Origin: Bacteroidales bacterium
Lineage (GTDB): Bacteria > Bacteroidota > Bacteroidia > Bacteroidales > DTU049
NCBI GenBank assembly: GCA_026418905.1
Contig: JAOAAK010000029.1
Location: forward strand, 1-64,000
Direction: 5' to 3'
DNA: 64,000 bases
In this document: positions 24,782 through 33,868 of the stretch, piece by piece
Numbering within the stretch: position 1 is the stretch's first letter
How the letters are laid out: each line of letters opens with the position of its first letter
The notes under the pieces: model-generated
The model's database searches: none
What the model was told of the DNA's origin: nothing
What the model saw: the letters and a program-made list of their open reading frames with translations, nothing else
Made by a program: the position numbers and the translations under genes

Positions 24782-26500
24782 ATGAAAGGATTATTAACAT
24801 TTTCAATGGGAATGATGGTTCTTGTGACCTTATGGGGTCAAACCATCCGTTACGTCAAAACAACAGGTCTTCAAGGTGGTGGATACCAAGGACCTTATTC
24901 ATGGAATGATAACGAAGCATACAGAGATCTGCAAGCTGCTATCAACGATAGTCAGTTTGGCGATGAAGTATGGGTCGCACAAGGAACATATATTCCAATC
25001 TACGACTCAGCTTTTGTTTATACTGATTCTTCTCGTTGGTCAACCTTCGTACTTAAAGAAGGAGTAAAAGTTAGAGGATCGTTTCAAGGTTTACCTGGAC
25101 AAGAAGGTGACACAAGTTATCAAGATTTGAATATGCATCCATCTATTCTCTCAGCTGATATAAAACAAAATGACCCCTCTTACTTTCCATGGCCAGGTGG
25201 TGCTCAAATAAGTGATTCGTATATCATAGATAATGCTTATTCAATTGTCCGCAATGTAACACCACTAACATCTGCCACATTACTAGACAATTTTGTCATT
25301 AAACATGCTTATTATTTAGATACAACATTACCAAATTATGGAAATCAAAAAGTGATTGGCGCAGTTTTTCTTAAAGAGAATGCTTCTCCGATTTTGTCAA
25401 ATTTACTTTTCATGCAAAATAATGGTGCTGTTGGTTGGATTCCAGGATTCATTCATTTTCCCGGCCAGCAATCTATAGCCGGTTCTGCCATCACCATCGT
25501 CAATTCCAGCCCTACCATAAAAAATTGTATGTTCTGGAGAAACTATAGTGGGCCTGCCATTACTGTAAATAATTTTGTAAATTATGACACAGTTTATGTT
25601 AAAGATTCATATTTTATTGATAATTACGGTGGGGATGCTGGTGCTGTAATTTGTCCGTATGGAGCAGCTAAGTTAGTCATGATTAATTGCATGATGTATT
25701 ATAATTTCTCAAATTATGGTACTGGTCTCATTGCTAAGGGATTCTGGACATCTAATCCAGTAGAAGTTATTATTCAAAATTGTACTTATATGCAAAACAA
25801 TTTAACTTCTTTAGCTTATCCTGGACGTTTATTCTATCTAATGGCGAATTATGGACATGCTGCAGTCGATGTTAAAGTTGCAAATTCTGTTTTTTGGGAT
25901 AACGGACCTAAATTTACTTCAAATAATACCCCTGATGGGATATTTTACTATGATTCTGGTATAAGCCTCGATATAACCAATTCACTAGTTGAGTTTGGCT
26001 GGCCTCATTATAAATCAAATATCCTCACTTCCAACCCCTTATTTGTTTCATTACCAAGCACAAATCTTTCACCACTTGATTTTGATTATAAATCAGCTTT
26101 CAACGTCTATGAAAATAGTCCATTAATTGATCCTAATTTACCTCAAGTATATTTCAACGTACCCTTCGATATTAACGGTAATCCTCGAGATGCTAACCCA
26201 GATTTGTCTTCATTTGAATTTGAAGACCCTATACCCGCTTCCCTAATTCCAATCGAAAATTCAGAACACGTCATTATCTATCCAAATCCTTTTTCAAACG
26301 AATTCAGTATCAAACTAGATCATGTTAATAATGCCATACTTCAGATCTACGATATTACAGGACGCGAAATACACCAACAGTTATTAGAGAATAATATAAA
26401 TCAAATTTCAGTAAAAGGGATGCTTAGTGGATTGTACACTATAAAGGTTTCCACAACAAATGGAGATATTCTCTCTGTACGGAAAATAATAAAACAATAA
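24782..26500 (+). CDS. Secreted right-handed beta-helix protein with T9SS sorting domain
   Basis: A 572-residue exported protein. It has a signal peptide (about residues 1-20), then a region typical of polymorphic outer membrane protein/pectate-lyase-like beta-helices: YRDLQAAINDSQFGDEVWVA opens it, and short repeats with SPTIKNCMFWRN, VYVKDSYFIDN and VKVANSVFWDNG mark successive turns. The end of the helix (SSFEFEDP) is followed by a Por-type sorting domain (residues 487-572, IIYPNPFSNEFSIKL and a final LSVRKIIKQ). Likely a surface protein exported by PorUV; no enzymatic residues were identified. It is monocistronic, with a strong terminator after it. Confidence 0.85.
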   Translation: MKGLLTFSMGMMVLVTLWGQTIRYVKTTGLQGGGYQGPYSWNDNEAYRDLQAAINDSQFGDEVWVAQGTYIPIYDSAFVYTDSSRWSTFVLKEGVKVRGSFQGLPGQEGDTSYQDLNMHPSILSADIKQNDPSYFPWPGGAQISDSYIIDNAYSIVRNVTPLTSATLLDNFVIKHAYYLDTTLPNYGNQKVIGAVFLKENASPILSNLLFMQNNGAVGWIPGFIHFPGQQSIAGSAITIVNSSPTIKNCMFWRNYSGPAITVNNFVNYDTVYVKDSYFIDNYGGDAGAVICPYGAAKLVMINCMMYYNFSNYGTGLIAKGFWTSNPVEVIIQNCTYMQNNLTSLAYPGRLFYLMANYGHAAVDVKVANSVFWDNGPKFTSNNTPDGIFYYDSGISLDITNSLVEFGWPHYKSNILTSNPLFVSLPSTNLSPLDFDYKSAFNVYENSPLIDPNLPQVYFNVPFDINGNPRDANPDLSSFEFEDPIPASLIPIENSEHVIIYPNPFSNEFSIKLDHVNNAILQIYDITGREIHQQLLENNINQISVKGMLSGLYTIKVSTTNGDILSVRKIIKQ

Positions 26501-26520
26501 AACTTCGCGTCTTTAACACA

Positions 26521-26550
26521 AAAAAGCTGTCACATGTGTGACAGCTTTTT
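26521..26550 (+). terminator. Terminator after the beta-helix gene
   Basis: A nearly ideal hairpin: AAAAAGCTGTCACA pairs fully with TGTGACAGCTTTTT around a two-base centre, and three more T follow. Because both flanks are A/T runs it could also act on the opposite strand. It lies 20 bases after the stop codon. The following 287 bases up to the aldolase gene hold nothing recognisable. Confidence 0.85.
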
Positions 26551-26837
26551 TTTCTTAAAATCACTTCATCATACATTATGATCCAAGACTGAGTGTTTTT
26601 TATTTTATTTATGCGAATTTCTCATTCATGCTTGTTCACCATCCAAGCTTAAATGATCAACTATAGTTCGACAAAAAAACAGAATAAGCCATGAAACAAG
26701 AACTTTAATTTTACATCCAGCAAAATATAACGTTAAAAAAAGAATTCCCACCAATTTAACTCATAACATTGCTCTCCTTCTATCAAAGTGTGTTGCTCTA
26801 AAAAAATTTCAATCTTTCACAAGCTCTATATACTGAG

Positions 26838-27920
26838 TTAAGCTAAAACATTTAAGGATCGAAGATCTTCAAAAGCCTGCACGACACGTTTTACCATGGA
26901 CTTTTCGGCCTCACGAAGCCAGGCTCGAGGATCATAATATTTTTTGTTAGGTTTGTCAGGACCTTCAGGATTACCAAGTTGCCCTTGAAGATAAGCTTCA
27001 TACTTCTTATAATAATTTAAAACTCCTTCCCAATAAGCCCACTGAGTATCAGTATCAATGTTCATCTTGACAACCCCATATGATATTGCTTCATGGATTT
27101 CTTCCCTACTTGAACCACTACCGCCATGGAAAACAAAGGACACGGGTTTTGTTTCTGTCAGTTGTAATTTTTCGACAATATAATTTTGACTGTTTTTTAG
27201 GATGACGGGCTGAAGGACAACGTTACCGGGCTTGTAAACCCCATGAACATTTCCAAATGAAGCTGCAATCGTAAAGTTGGGAGAAATTTTTATCAGTTCC
27301 GTATACGCATAAAAAACATGTTCGGGTTGAGTATAAAGACGAGCATTTTCTATTCCTGTATGATCTACCCCATCTTCTTCACCTCCTGTCACGCCAAGTT
27401 CAATTTCCAAAAACATTTCCAAAGCTGATATTTTTTCAAGATATTTTTTGCTGATAGCAACGTTTTCTTCAAGTGTTTCTTCACTTAAATCTAACATATG
27501 ACTTGAAAAAAGAGGATAACCATGTTTCTGATAAAATTCTTCTCCAGCCTTGATCATACCGTCTACCCAAGGTAGTAGCTTTTTAGCTGCATGATCGGTA
27601 TGAATGACTACCGGTACTCCATAGAGCGGTGCCAGCTGGTGAATTAAATGAGCTCCAGCTATAGCACCAGCAATACTAGCTTCATAGTTGTCATTATGAA
27701 TAGATTTTCCAGCAACGAACTGACCTCCACCACTGGAAAATTGAATAATGACAGGCGACTTGACCTGTGCTGCTGCCTCTAGGACAGCTATAATAGTACT
27801 CGAATTGGTCACATTTACAGCAGGTAAAGCAAATCCTTTCTCTTTAGCATATGCAAACAATTTTCTTAAACCTTCTCCATACACAATTCCGGGTTTTAAA
27901 ATCTCCTTCAATGTTTCCAT
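26838..27920 (-). CDS. fbaA: Class II fructose-bisphosphate aldolase
   Basis: A 360-residue zinc aldolase of the long class II-A type (E. coli FbaA is 359 residues), catalysing the reversible cleavage of fructose 1,6-bisphosphate in glycolysis and gluconeogenesis. VVIHTDHAAKKLLPW holds the first zinc-site His and the catalytic Asp, ELGVTGGEEDGVDH the next acidic and His motif, and VFHGGSGSSREEI the phosphate-binding loop. The ATG at 27920 (METLKEILKPG) gives the family length and follows a promoter box; an in-frame start at 28010 would add 30 residues and run past that promoter. Confidence 0.95.
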   Translation of the reverse strand: METLKEILKPGIVYGEGLRKLFAYAKEKGFALPAVNVTNSSTIIAVLEAAAQVKSPVIIQFSSGGGQFVAGKSIHNDNYEASIAGAIAGAHLIHQLAPLYGVPVVIHTDHAAKKLLPWVDGMIKAGEEFYQKHGYPLFSSHMLDLSEETLEENVAISKKYLEKISALEMFLEIELGVTGGEEDGVDHTGIENARLYTQPEHVFYAYTELIKISPNFTIAASFGNVHGVYKPGNVVLQPVILKNSQNYIVEKLQLTETKPVSFVFHGGSGSSREEIHEAISYGVVKMNIDTDTQWAYWEGVLNYYKKYEAYLQGQLGNPEGPDKPNKKYYDPRAWLREAEKSMVKRVVQAFEDLRSLNVLA

Positions 27921-27931
27921 AATATTTTTTT

Positions 27932-27939
27932 CAAAATTA
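27932..27939 (-). promoter_or_regulatory. Promoter -7 element (TAATTTTG) of fbaA
   Basis: Minus-strand TAATTTTG matches TAnnTTTG and ends 11 bases before the aldolase ATG at 27920. It argues against the longer reading frame that opens at 28010. Confidence 0.5.
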
Positions 27940-27986
27940 CGAGATTTTTCACGAATATAGAATATACCTTTTCGTATAAAACATGT

Positions 27987-27994
27987 TAACTTTG
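27987..27994 (+). promoter_or_regulatory. Promoter -7 element (TAACTTTG) of tilS
   Basis: TAACTTTG matches TAnnTTTG and ends 21 bases before the tilS ATG at 28016. Together with the fbaA box it forms a divergent promoter pair in the 95-base gap. Confidence 0.5.
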
Positions 27995-28015
27995 ATCGTT
28001 TAACGTGCATTTTTT

Positions 28016-29347
28016 ATGTCAAAAGATATATATGAAATTTTTCTCAAGCATATCTCTTCCGACATACCTGACTACGGATCGAGAAAATATTTACTTGCTG
28101 TTAGCGGGGGTCTGGACAGCATGACCATGTGGGAACTATTTACTCGTGCAGGTTTTCAGGTTATTGTAGCCCATGTAAACTATCAACTCCGGGGACAAGA
28201 AAGCGAAGAAGATGAACTACTTGTTAGAAAAATTTCTTCGGAAAGAAATCAACCTGTTTTCGTCAAACATATAGATTTGCACAGTTTTGCTCAACAACAT
28301 GGTCTAAGCATTCAGATAGCTGCCCGCAAAGTACGATACGATTTTTTTAAAAAAATCCTCGAACAGGAAAAAGCAGATTTTATTTGCACTGCACATCATA
28401 AGGATGATTTGATTGAAACATTCTTCATTGCTCTTCACCAAAAAGGAAATCTGTTCAAACTAACTGGCTTTCAAAAGATTTCCGACTATATTTATAGACC
28501 TTTATTGAACTTTTCACGCAAGGAACTTGAATCATATGCTTATCAAAGAAAAATTATTTTTAGAAATGATCGAAGTAATCAACAAGACATATATCAACGA
28601 AACATTTGGAGAAATCATATTTTACCAAAAATTGACTTTTATTTTCCTAATTTTCGTCAAAACTTTTATCAAAGTTTAAACTATTTGCGTGAAACAAGCT
28701 CATTCTTAAAATATGCGATCCATCGAGAATTAGAATTTTGCATGATCGACGATCGAACGTTAAATTTAAATAAACTTAGAAAACACCCTTTTTCTATTTG
28801 GTTACTTAAACAATTCTTACTATCCATGAATGGCGATCCAAATTGGGCTGAAAAAATCTTATCTTCTTCCTTACAACCTCGACGCTTTATCAAAAATGGC
28901 AATATCTTTTATATTCATCACGATTTTTTATACGTAGAAAAACTAGATCAAACCACGGATAGCATCGATTTATACTATATTGACGAAGATCTTTCTACAT
29001 CTCATTTGCCTTTTTTTCTCGAAGCTACCCAAGTCACCATTCAGAGTTTAAATGAGATACCGAGAAATCCCTATCAAGCCTGCATGGATATGAGCAAACT
29101 ACAATTTCCGATTCTTGTTCGAAAATGGAAGGCAGGTGATTATTTTCAACCACTTGGGATGAAAGGACAAAAAAAAGTATCTGATTTTCTCACTGACTCA
29201 AAAATTCCAATTTGGGAAAGAAATAAAACGTATGTGATGATTTCCAACCATCATATTATTTGGGTCATAGGCTTGCGGATCTCACAGCAGGTTGCAATTC
29301 AAGAAGTGCCCTCCCAAGCCATCCTGTGGAATTATAAAAATATATAA
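28016..29347 (+). CDS. tilS: tRNA(Ile)-lysidine synthetase
   Basis: A 443-residue TilS, which attaches lysine to C34 of tRNA-Ile(CAU) so that it reads AUA. The PP-loop VSGGLDSMT lies near residue 30, then AHVNYQLRGQESEEDE and TAHHKDDLIETF complete the N-terminal ATP-pyrophosphatase domain. The C-terminal part contains the LRKWKAGDYF-like stretch and MKGQKKVSDFLTDSKIP typical of the TilS C-domain. Length is normal. The TAA stop is part of the next gene's promoter box. Confidence 0.94.
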   Translation: MSKDIYEIFLKHISSDIPDYGSRKYLLAVSGGLDSMTMWELFTRAGFQVIVAHVNYQLRGQESEEDELLVRKISSERNQPVFVKHIDLHSFAQQHGLSIQIAARKVRYDFFKKILEQEKADFICTAHHKDDLIETFFIALHQKGNLFKLTGFQKISDYIYRPLLNFSRKELESYAYQRKIIFRNDRSNQQDIYQRNIWRNHILPKIDFYFPNFRQNFYQSLNYLRETSSFLKYAIHRELEFCMIDDRTLNLNKLRKHPFSIWLLKQFLLSMNGDPNWAEKILSSSLQPRRFIKNGNIFYIHHDFLYVEKLDQTTDSIDLYYIDEDLSTSHLPFFLEATQVTIQSLNEIPRNPYQACMDMSKLQFPILVRKWKAGDYFQPLGMKGQKKVSDFLTDSKIPIWERNKTYVMISNHHIIWVIGLRISQQVAIQEVPSQAILWNYKNI

Positions 29348-29352
29348 CTTTG
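29345..29352 (+). promoter_or_regulatory. Promoter -7 element (TAACTTTG) of dsbD, overlapping the tilS stop
   Basis: TAACTTTG includes the tilS stop codon TAA (29345-29347) and ends 9 bases before the ATG at 29362. The TTG at 29350-29352 is in frame with dsbD and would be a false start. Confidence 0.45.
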
Positions 29353-29361
29353 TGTATTAAA

Positions 29362-31500
29362 ATGAATTTCATGAAAAAAACACTTGCAGTTGTTCTCATT
29401 ATTTTTAATTGTCTTATTGTAAAAAGTCAAATTCTTCAACCCGTCAAATGGAAATCATACGTTCAAAAGCATAACGATTCTATTGCACATTTGGTATTCA
29501 AAGCCACCATAGATCCTGGATGGCATTTATATGCTCAGGATGTTCCACCAGGAGGTCCTGTTCCAACGACTTTTTCTGTCAAACCAGGAAAACACTTCAC
29601 GTTAATCGGTAAAGTTTATCCTGTAACTAAGGCTCATGATGGGTACGACAGCACATTCGAGATGAACATTAAGTTTTATGAGAATTCTGCTACATTCGTT
29701 CAACCTATTAAAATTCTAAGTAATGAGAAGTTTACAGTAGAAGCTACTGTAGAATTCATGGCATGCAACAACATTACCTGTATTACTCCCCAAGAAGTTG
29801 ATTTTTCTTTCACCATTGATGGTTCCCAGTATAAAATAGCAACTTTAAATGTTGTGTCAAAAGATAAAGACACAATATCCTCTCAGGGAAAAACACCTCA
29901 TACGGTAGTTTCTTCTGACAAATCCACAACCCTGAATCATGATCAGAAAACAAGTCGTGGCACGATCGATGTCGTTCGTCCAAAGCGTTCTATTTGGGGA
30001 ATCATTCTGGAAGCCATCATTTGGGGATTATTGGCTATTCTTACACCTTGCGTTTTCCCCATGATTCCAATGACCGTATCCTTTTTCCTCAAAAGCAATC
30101 AAGGCAGCAAAATCAGAGCTCGCTTTAACGCAACTTTTTTTGGCATTAATATCGTAGCACTTTATACACTCCCTATTGCCTTCCTTATTGGGATTACGTA
30201 TCTTTTTGGAGGAGAGAGTGTAACAGCCGATATCTTTAATTGGCTCAGCACTCACTGGTTACCTAACATCATTTTTTTCCTAATTTTTTTCATTTTTGCT
30301 CTTTCGTTTTTCGGAGCTTTTGAAATAGTCCTGCCCCACTGGATGGTAAATCGAGCCGATAGAAACGCTGATCGTGGTGGAATGCTGGGAACTTTTTTTA
30401 TGGCATTGGTTTTAGTGCTTGTTTCCTTTAGCTGCACAGGTCCTATTGTAGGGACTATCATAGTAAAATCGCTTCAGGGAGATATTTGGGAACCTGTCAT
30501 TACGATGCTTGCTTTCTCTATTGCTTTTGCCTTACCATTTTCAATTTTTGCATATTTTCCTCAATGGCTCGAAAAATTACCTAAATCGGGCGGGTGGATG
30601 AACATGTTCAAGGTCACACTGGGTTTTCTTGAACTTGCTCTGGGACTCAAATTCCTCTCTGTAGCAGATCAAGTTTACCATTGGCGGTTGCTTGATCGTG
30701 AAGTATACCTTGCCATTTGGATAGTTATCTTTTCCCTTTTAGGCATGTACTATTTAGGCATATACCGCTTCAAACACGATGACAAAACCGATCACATTTC
30801 TATTGGACGACTCATGCTCGCCATTGTAACCTTTAGCTTTGTTTTATATCTTATTCCAGGTATGTGGGGTGCACCACTTAAAGCTCTCTCAGGTTACCTC
30901 CCCCCTCAACAAACTCATGATTTCGACATTCAACGCATCATTCGTGAAGAAATACAGGTACAACTTTCGATGATGGGTAATGCAAATCCGGAAAAAAGTG
31001 ATTTATACAAACTTTGTGAAAAACCCAAGTATGAAGACATTCTCCCTCCATTACCACATGGCCTTCAAGGTTATCACGACCTTGAACAAGCCTTACGATG
31101 TTCGAAAAAATTGCAAAAACCAGTTTTTGTTGACTTTACCGGACATGGCTGTGTCAACTGTCGAGAAATGGAAGCCCGTGTTTGGAGCCATCCAGAAGTA
31201 TTAAAAAGATTAAAAAACAATTTCATAGTTTGTGCTCTTTATGTAGATGATAAAACAGAGCTTCCAGAAAATGAATGGGTAAAATCTACTTACGATGGAA
31301 AAATCAAAAAAACCATTGGAAAAAAATATGCCGACTTACAAGTGACCCGATATAAAATTAATGCTCAACCATATTATGTAATATTAGATACTGCCGGTCA
31401 TGACCTAGTTGAACCCAAGGCTTATGATCTCAACGTAGATAATTTTATTCAATTTCTTGATAATGCCTTGAAAGAATTTAATAACAGAATGAACAAATAA
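29362..31500 (+). CDS. dsbD: Thiol:disulfide interchange protein DsbD-like
   Basis: About 712 residues. A signal peptide (MKKTLAVVLIIFNCLIVKSQ) precedes an N-terminal periplasmic domain of the DsbD-alpha type with a CNNITC motif, then eight membrane helices with the two redox cysteines in TPCVFPMIPMTVSFF and SCTGPIVGTI, and a C-terminal thioredoxin-like domain with GCVNCREME. Such proteins carry electrons from cytosolic thioredoxin to periplasmic thiols. The ATG at 29362 or 29371 is the likely start. The gene has its own promoter but may also be read through from tilS. Confidence 0.92.
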   Translation: MNFMKKTLAVVLIIFNCLIVKSQILQPVKWKSYVQKHNDSIAHLVFKATIDPGWHLYAQDVPPGGPVPTTFSVKPGKHFTLIGKVYPVTKAHDGYDSTFEMNIKFYENSATFVQPIKILSNEKFTVEATVEFMACNNITCITPQEVDFSFTIDGSQYKIATLNVVSKDKDTISSQGKTPHTVVSSDKSTTLNHDQKTSRGTIDVVRPKRSIWGIILEAIIWGLLAILTPCVFPMIPMTVSFFLKSNQGSKIRARFNATFFGINIVALYTLPIAFLIGITYLFGGESVTADIFNWLSTHWLPNIIFFLIFFIFALSFFGAFEIVLPHWMVNRADRNADRGGMLGTFFMALVLVLVSFSCTGPIVGTIIVKSLQGDIWEPVITMLAFSIAFALPFSIFAYFPQWLEKLPKSGGWMNMFKVTLGFLELALGLKFLSVADQVYHWRLLDREVYLAIWIVIFSLLGMYYLGIYRFKHDDKTDHISIGRLMLAIVTFSFVLYLIPGMWGAPLKALSGYLPPQQTHDFDIQRIIREEIQVQLSMMGNANPEKSDLYKLCEKPKYEDILPPLPHGLQGYHDLEQALRCSKKLQKPVFVDFTGHGCVNCREMEARVWSHPEVLKRLKNNFIVCALYVDDKTELPENEWVKSTYDGKIKKTIGKKYADLQVTRYKINAQPYYVILDTAGHDLVEPKAYDLNVDNFIQFLDNALKEFNNRMNK

Positions 31501-31507
31501 ATAAAAT

Positions 31508-31515
31508 TATATTTG
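31508..31515 (+). promoter_or_regulatory. Promoter -7 element (TATATTTG) of the ferritin-like gene
   Basis: TATATTTG matches TAnnTTTG and ends 13 bases before the ATG at 31529, in the short gap after dsbD. Confidence 0.5.
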
Positions 31516-31528
31516 TAAAAATTAAAGC

Positions 31529-32023
31529 ATGAAATCACCTGAAGATGTTTTGAAAGAAGCCATTTTGATGGAAAAAAGAGGGCAAGCCCTTTACAACGAA
31601 GTATCTCATAAATCTCCCGATCCTGATGTGAAAAGAATTTTTTCACTTATGGCCGAGGAAGAAGCTATGCATGCTGCCTTTTTATCGGAACAACTAAAAA
31701 GTTTCTTAAAAAACAAAAATTTCGTTAAACTGGACCTTAAAGAAGAAGTGAGTACTCTTACTGAACTTATTATTAATACTAATTTAAAAGACAAAATTGA
31801 AGCTGCCAGCTTTGAAGGAGCTGCTATCAGTGCTGCGATCGAACTAGAAACCAAATCGATCGAGGTTTACAAAAAACAAGCAAAAGAGGCCATTGATCCT
31901 CACATCAAAGAAATGTTTGAATACCTAGCTCGATGGGAAAATACCCATTATGAAATTTTACTTAAACTTGATGAACAGCTTAAAGAAAAAATTTGGTTTA
32001 GCAATGAATTTTGGCCTTTTTAA
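31529..32023 (+). CDS. Rubrerythrin/ferritin-like diiron protein
   Basis: A 164-residue four-helix protein. Residues 1-140 hold two pairs of helices with the diiron pattern: Glu in ILMEKRGQALY, EEEAMHA in helix 2, ELETKSIEVYKKQA in helix 3 and EYLARWENTHYEIL in helix 4. These fit the rubrerythrin domain without the C-terminal rubredoxin. Relatives reduce peroxide or store iron in anaerobes. The tail ends FSNEFWPF, a conserved-looking aromatic end of unknown use. It follows dsbD by 28 bases and converges on the hydrogenase operon across a bidirectional terminator. Confidence 0.85.
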   Translation: MKSPEDVLKEAILMEKRGQALYNEVSHKSPDPDVKRIFSLMAEEEAMHAAFLSEQLKSFLKNKNFVKLDLKEEVSTLTELIINTNLKDKIEAASFEGAAISAAIELETKSIEVYKKQAKEAIDPHIKEMFEYLARWENTHYEILLKLDEQLKEKIWFSNEFWPF

Positions 32024-32042
32024 CTTTTTACCTACATAAAAT

Positions 32043-32073
32043 AAAAAAGGCTGGCTAAAAGCCAGCCTTTTTT
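32043..32073. terminator. Bidirectional terminator between the ferritin-like gene and hydA
   Basis: A 13-bp perfect stem (AAAAAAGGCTGGC / GCCAGCCTTTTTT) around a five-base TAAAA loop. The A and T flanks make it work on both strands, ending the ferritin-like transcript and the hydrogenase operon. Confidence 0.85.
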
Positions 32074-32074
32074 G

Positions 32075-33856
32075 TTACCATCTTTTACGTGGTTTATAAT
32101 GAGTGTGCAAAAGTTCATGAGCTTCATGACTATTAGGTTTGCCAAGGAATTCTTCGTAAAGCTGAAGTACTTCTGGGTTTTGATGCGATTTTCGCAAAGG
32201 CAGTCCCTCGTCTTCTGCATAAATTGCTTCTGCTCTTTTCTTACGAATGTCAAGACTTGTAGGAATGGGTTGACCACCTCCTCCTAAGCAACCACCGGGG
32301 CATGCCATAACTTCAACAAAATGATAACTTGCTTTGCCCTGTTCAATGGCCTCCATCAATTTTTTAGCATTAGCTAATCCATGGGCAACAGCAACTTTGA
32401 CCTCAGCACCTTCAAGGAAACTCCATTCTGGTAATGTTCCTTCGATTTTGATAGTTGCTTCGCGTACGCCTTCCATGCCTCGTACGGGTGTAATGTTGAG
32501 ATTAGCAAACGGCACTTCTCGCCCTGTCACAATTTCATAAGCGGTACGTAAAGCAGCTTCCATGACGCCTCCAGTAGCTCCAAAAATTACTCCAGCACCT
32601 GTCGAAGTCCCCATCAAATTGTCATAAGGCATATCTTCAAGGTTGACGAAGTCAATCCCTGCCTGTTTGATCATCATGGCAAGCTCTCTGGTTGTTAGAA
32701 CAACATCTACATCTTGATATCCGCTATCTCGCATTTCAGGTCTTTCTGCTTCGAATTTCTTGGCCGTGCATGGCATGATAGATACCACTTTAATTTTTGC
32801 TGGATCGATATTACGTTTCTTAGCGTAATATGTTTTAGCCAATGCGCCGAACATCTGTTGAGGAGATTTACATGTTGATAGATGCTTTAGAAGATTAGGA
32901 AACATGTGTTCAATAAATTTAATCCAGCCAGGTGAACAAGAAGTAAACAAAGGTAGTGCAACATTGGTATCTTTTTCCACCAAAGCTTTCTTTAGTCTTG
33001 TTAGTAATTCTGTACCTTCCTCAAGAATAGTTAGGTCAGCTGTGAAATCCGTATCCAATACGCCATCAAAGCCAAGGTGTTTCAAAGCTGCTACCATTTT
33101 ACCCGTCACGCGAGTACCTGGTTCAAAGCCAAGTTCTTCCCCAAGAGCAGCACGAACAGCAGGAGCTGTTTGTACTACCACATGATAATCTGGATGGTTG
33201 ATGTAATCCCAAACAACTTCAATGTAAGAACGTTCAGTTAAAGCAGCTGTCGGGCAACGATTGATACACTGCCCGCAATTGGTGCATACCACTTCATTCA
33301 TAGGCATATCAAAGAAAGTTCCAATGTGTTGATGGTCCCCCTTAGCTATAACAGCAAGAGCTGTGACTGCCTGCAGTTCACTGCATGTTCTTACACATCT
33401 CTGGCAACGGATGCATTTACTATTGTCCTTTTGTATGGAAGGAGAACTGATGTCTGGAATTTTATCTTTTTCCTTCACTAAATCAAGAAACAAATGATAA
33501 CCAATCCTGTATTCAGCAGCAAGTGTTTGCAACTCACAATTGCCGTTTCGGAAACATTTAGTACAATCTGCATTATGTTCTGAAAGAAGCAATTCAACGA
33601 CATGTTTTCTCGCAGAACGAACCTGTTCGCTATGAGTAAAAATTTCCATTCCTTCAGCGACAGGTGTTGCACAAGCTGCAGAGAGCAATCGAGAACCTTT
33701 AACCTCCACCACACACACACGGCAATTACCTGCCACACTCAAATCAGGATGATAACATAGAGTTGGAACTTTAAAATTTGCTAATCTTGCTGCATCGAGA
33801 ATGGTTGTTCCTTCGGGAACATTGACAGGTATATTATTCACTTTTACGGTAACCAT
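32075..33856 (-). CDS. hydA: [FeFe] hydrogenase catalytic subunit (NADH-linked, HydA)
   Basis: A 593-residue [FeFe] hydrogenase. It has an N-terminal [2Fe-2S] domain (Cys34, 45, 48, 62), a His-Cys [4Fe-4S] site (HNADCTKCFRNGNC), two ferredoxin clusters (CIRCQRCVRTC, CTNCGQCINRC) and the H-cluster domain with the three signatures TSCSPGWIKF (T305 onward), MPCTAKKFEA and EVMACPGGCLGGGGQP. The small-subunit tail is fused, ending HTHYKPRKRW. The TSCSPGW form is the one usual in multimeric NAD(P)-linked enzymes. It produces or uses H2 in the cytosol with HydB and HydC, encoded just upstream. The maturases HydE, HydF and HydG are not in the window. Confidence 0.96.
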   Translation of the reverse strand: MVTVKVNNIPVNVPEGTTILDAARLANFKVPTLCYHPDLSVAGNCRVCVVEVKGSRLLSAACATPVAEGMEIFTHSEQVRSARKHVVELLLSEHNADCTKCFRNGNCELQTLAAEYRIGYHLFLDLVKEKDKIPDISSPSIQKDNSKCIRCQRCVRTCSELQAVTALAVIAKGDHQHIGTFFDMPMNEVVCTNCGQCINRCPTAALTERSYIEVVWDYINHPDYHVVVQTAPAVRAALGEELGFEPGTRVTGKMVAALKHLGFDGVLDTDFTADLTILEEGTELLTRLKKALVEKDTNVALPLFTSCSPGWIKFIEHMFPNLLKHLSTCKSPQQMFGALAKTYYAKKRNIDPAKIKVVSIMPCTAKKFEAERPEMRDSGYQDVDVVLTTRELAMMIKQAGIDFVNLEDMPYDNLMGTSTGAGVIFGATGGVMEAALRTAYEIVTGREVPFANLNITPVRGMEGVREATIKIEGTLPEWSFLEGAEVKVAVAHGLANAKKLMEAIEQGKASYHFVEVMACPGGCLGGGGQPIPTSLDIRKKRAEAIYAEDEGLPLRKSHQNPEVLQLYEEFLGKPNSHEAHELLHTHYKPRKRW

Positions 33857-33868
33857 ATCCTTAAAATT

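Noticed and set aside
27921-28010. A 30-residue N-terminal extension of the aldolase
   Set aside because: It would run through a promoter box, and the shorter protein has the exact length of E. coli FbaA.
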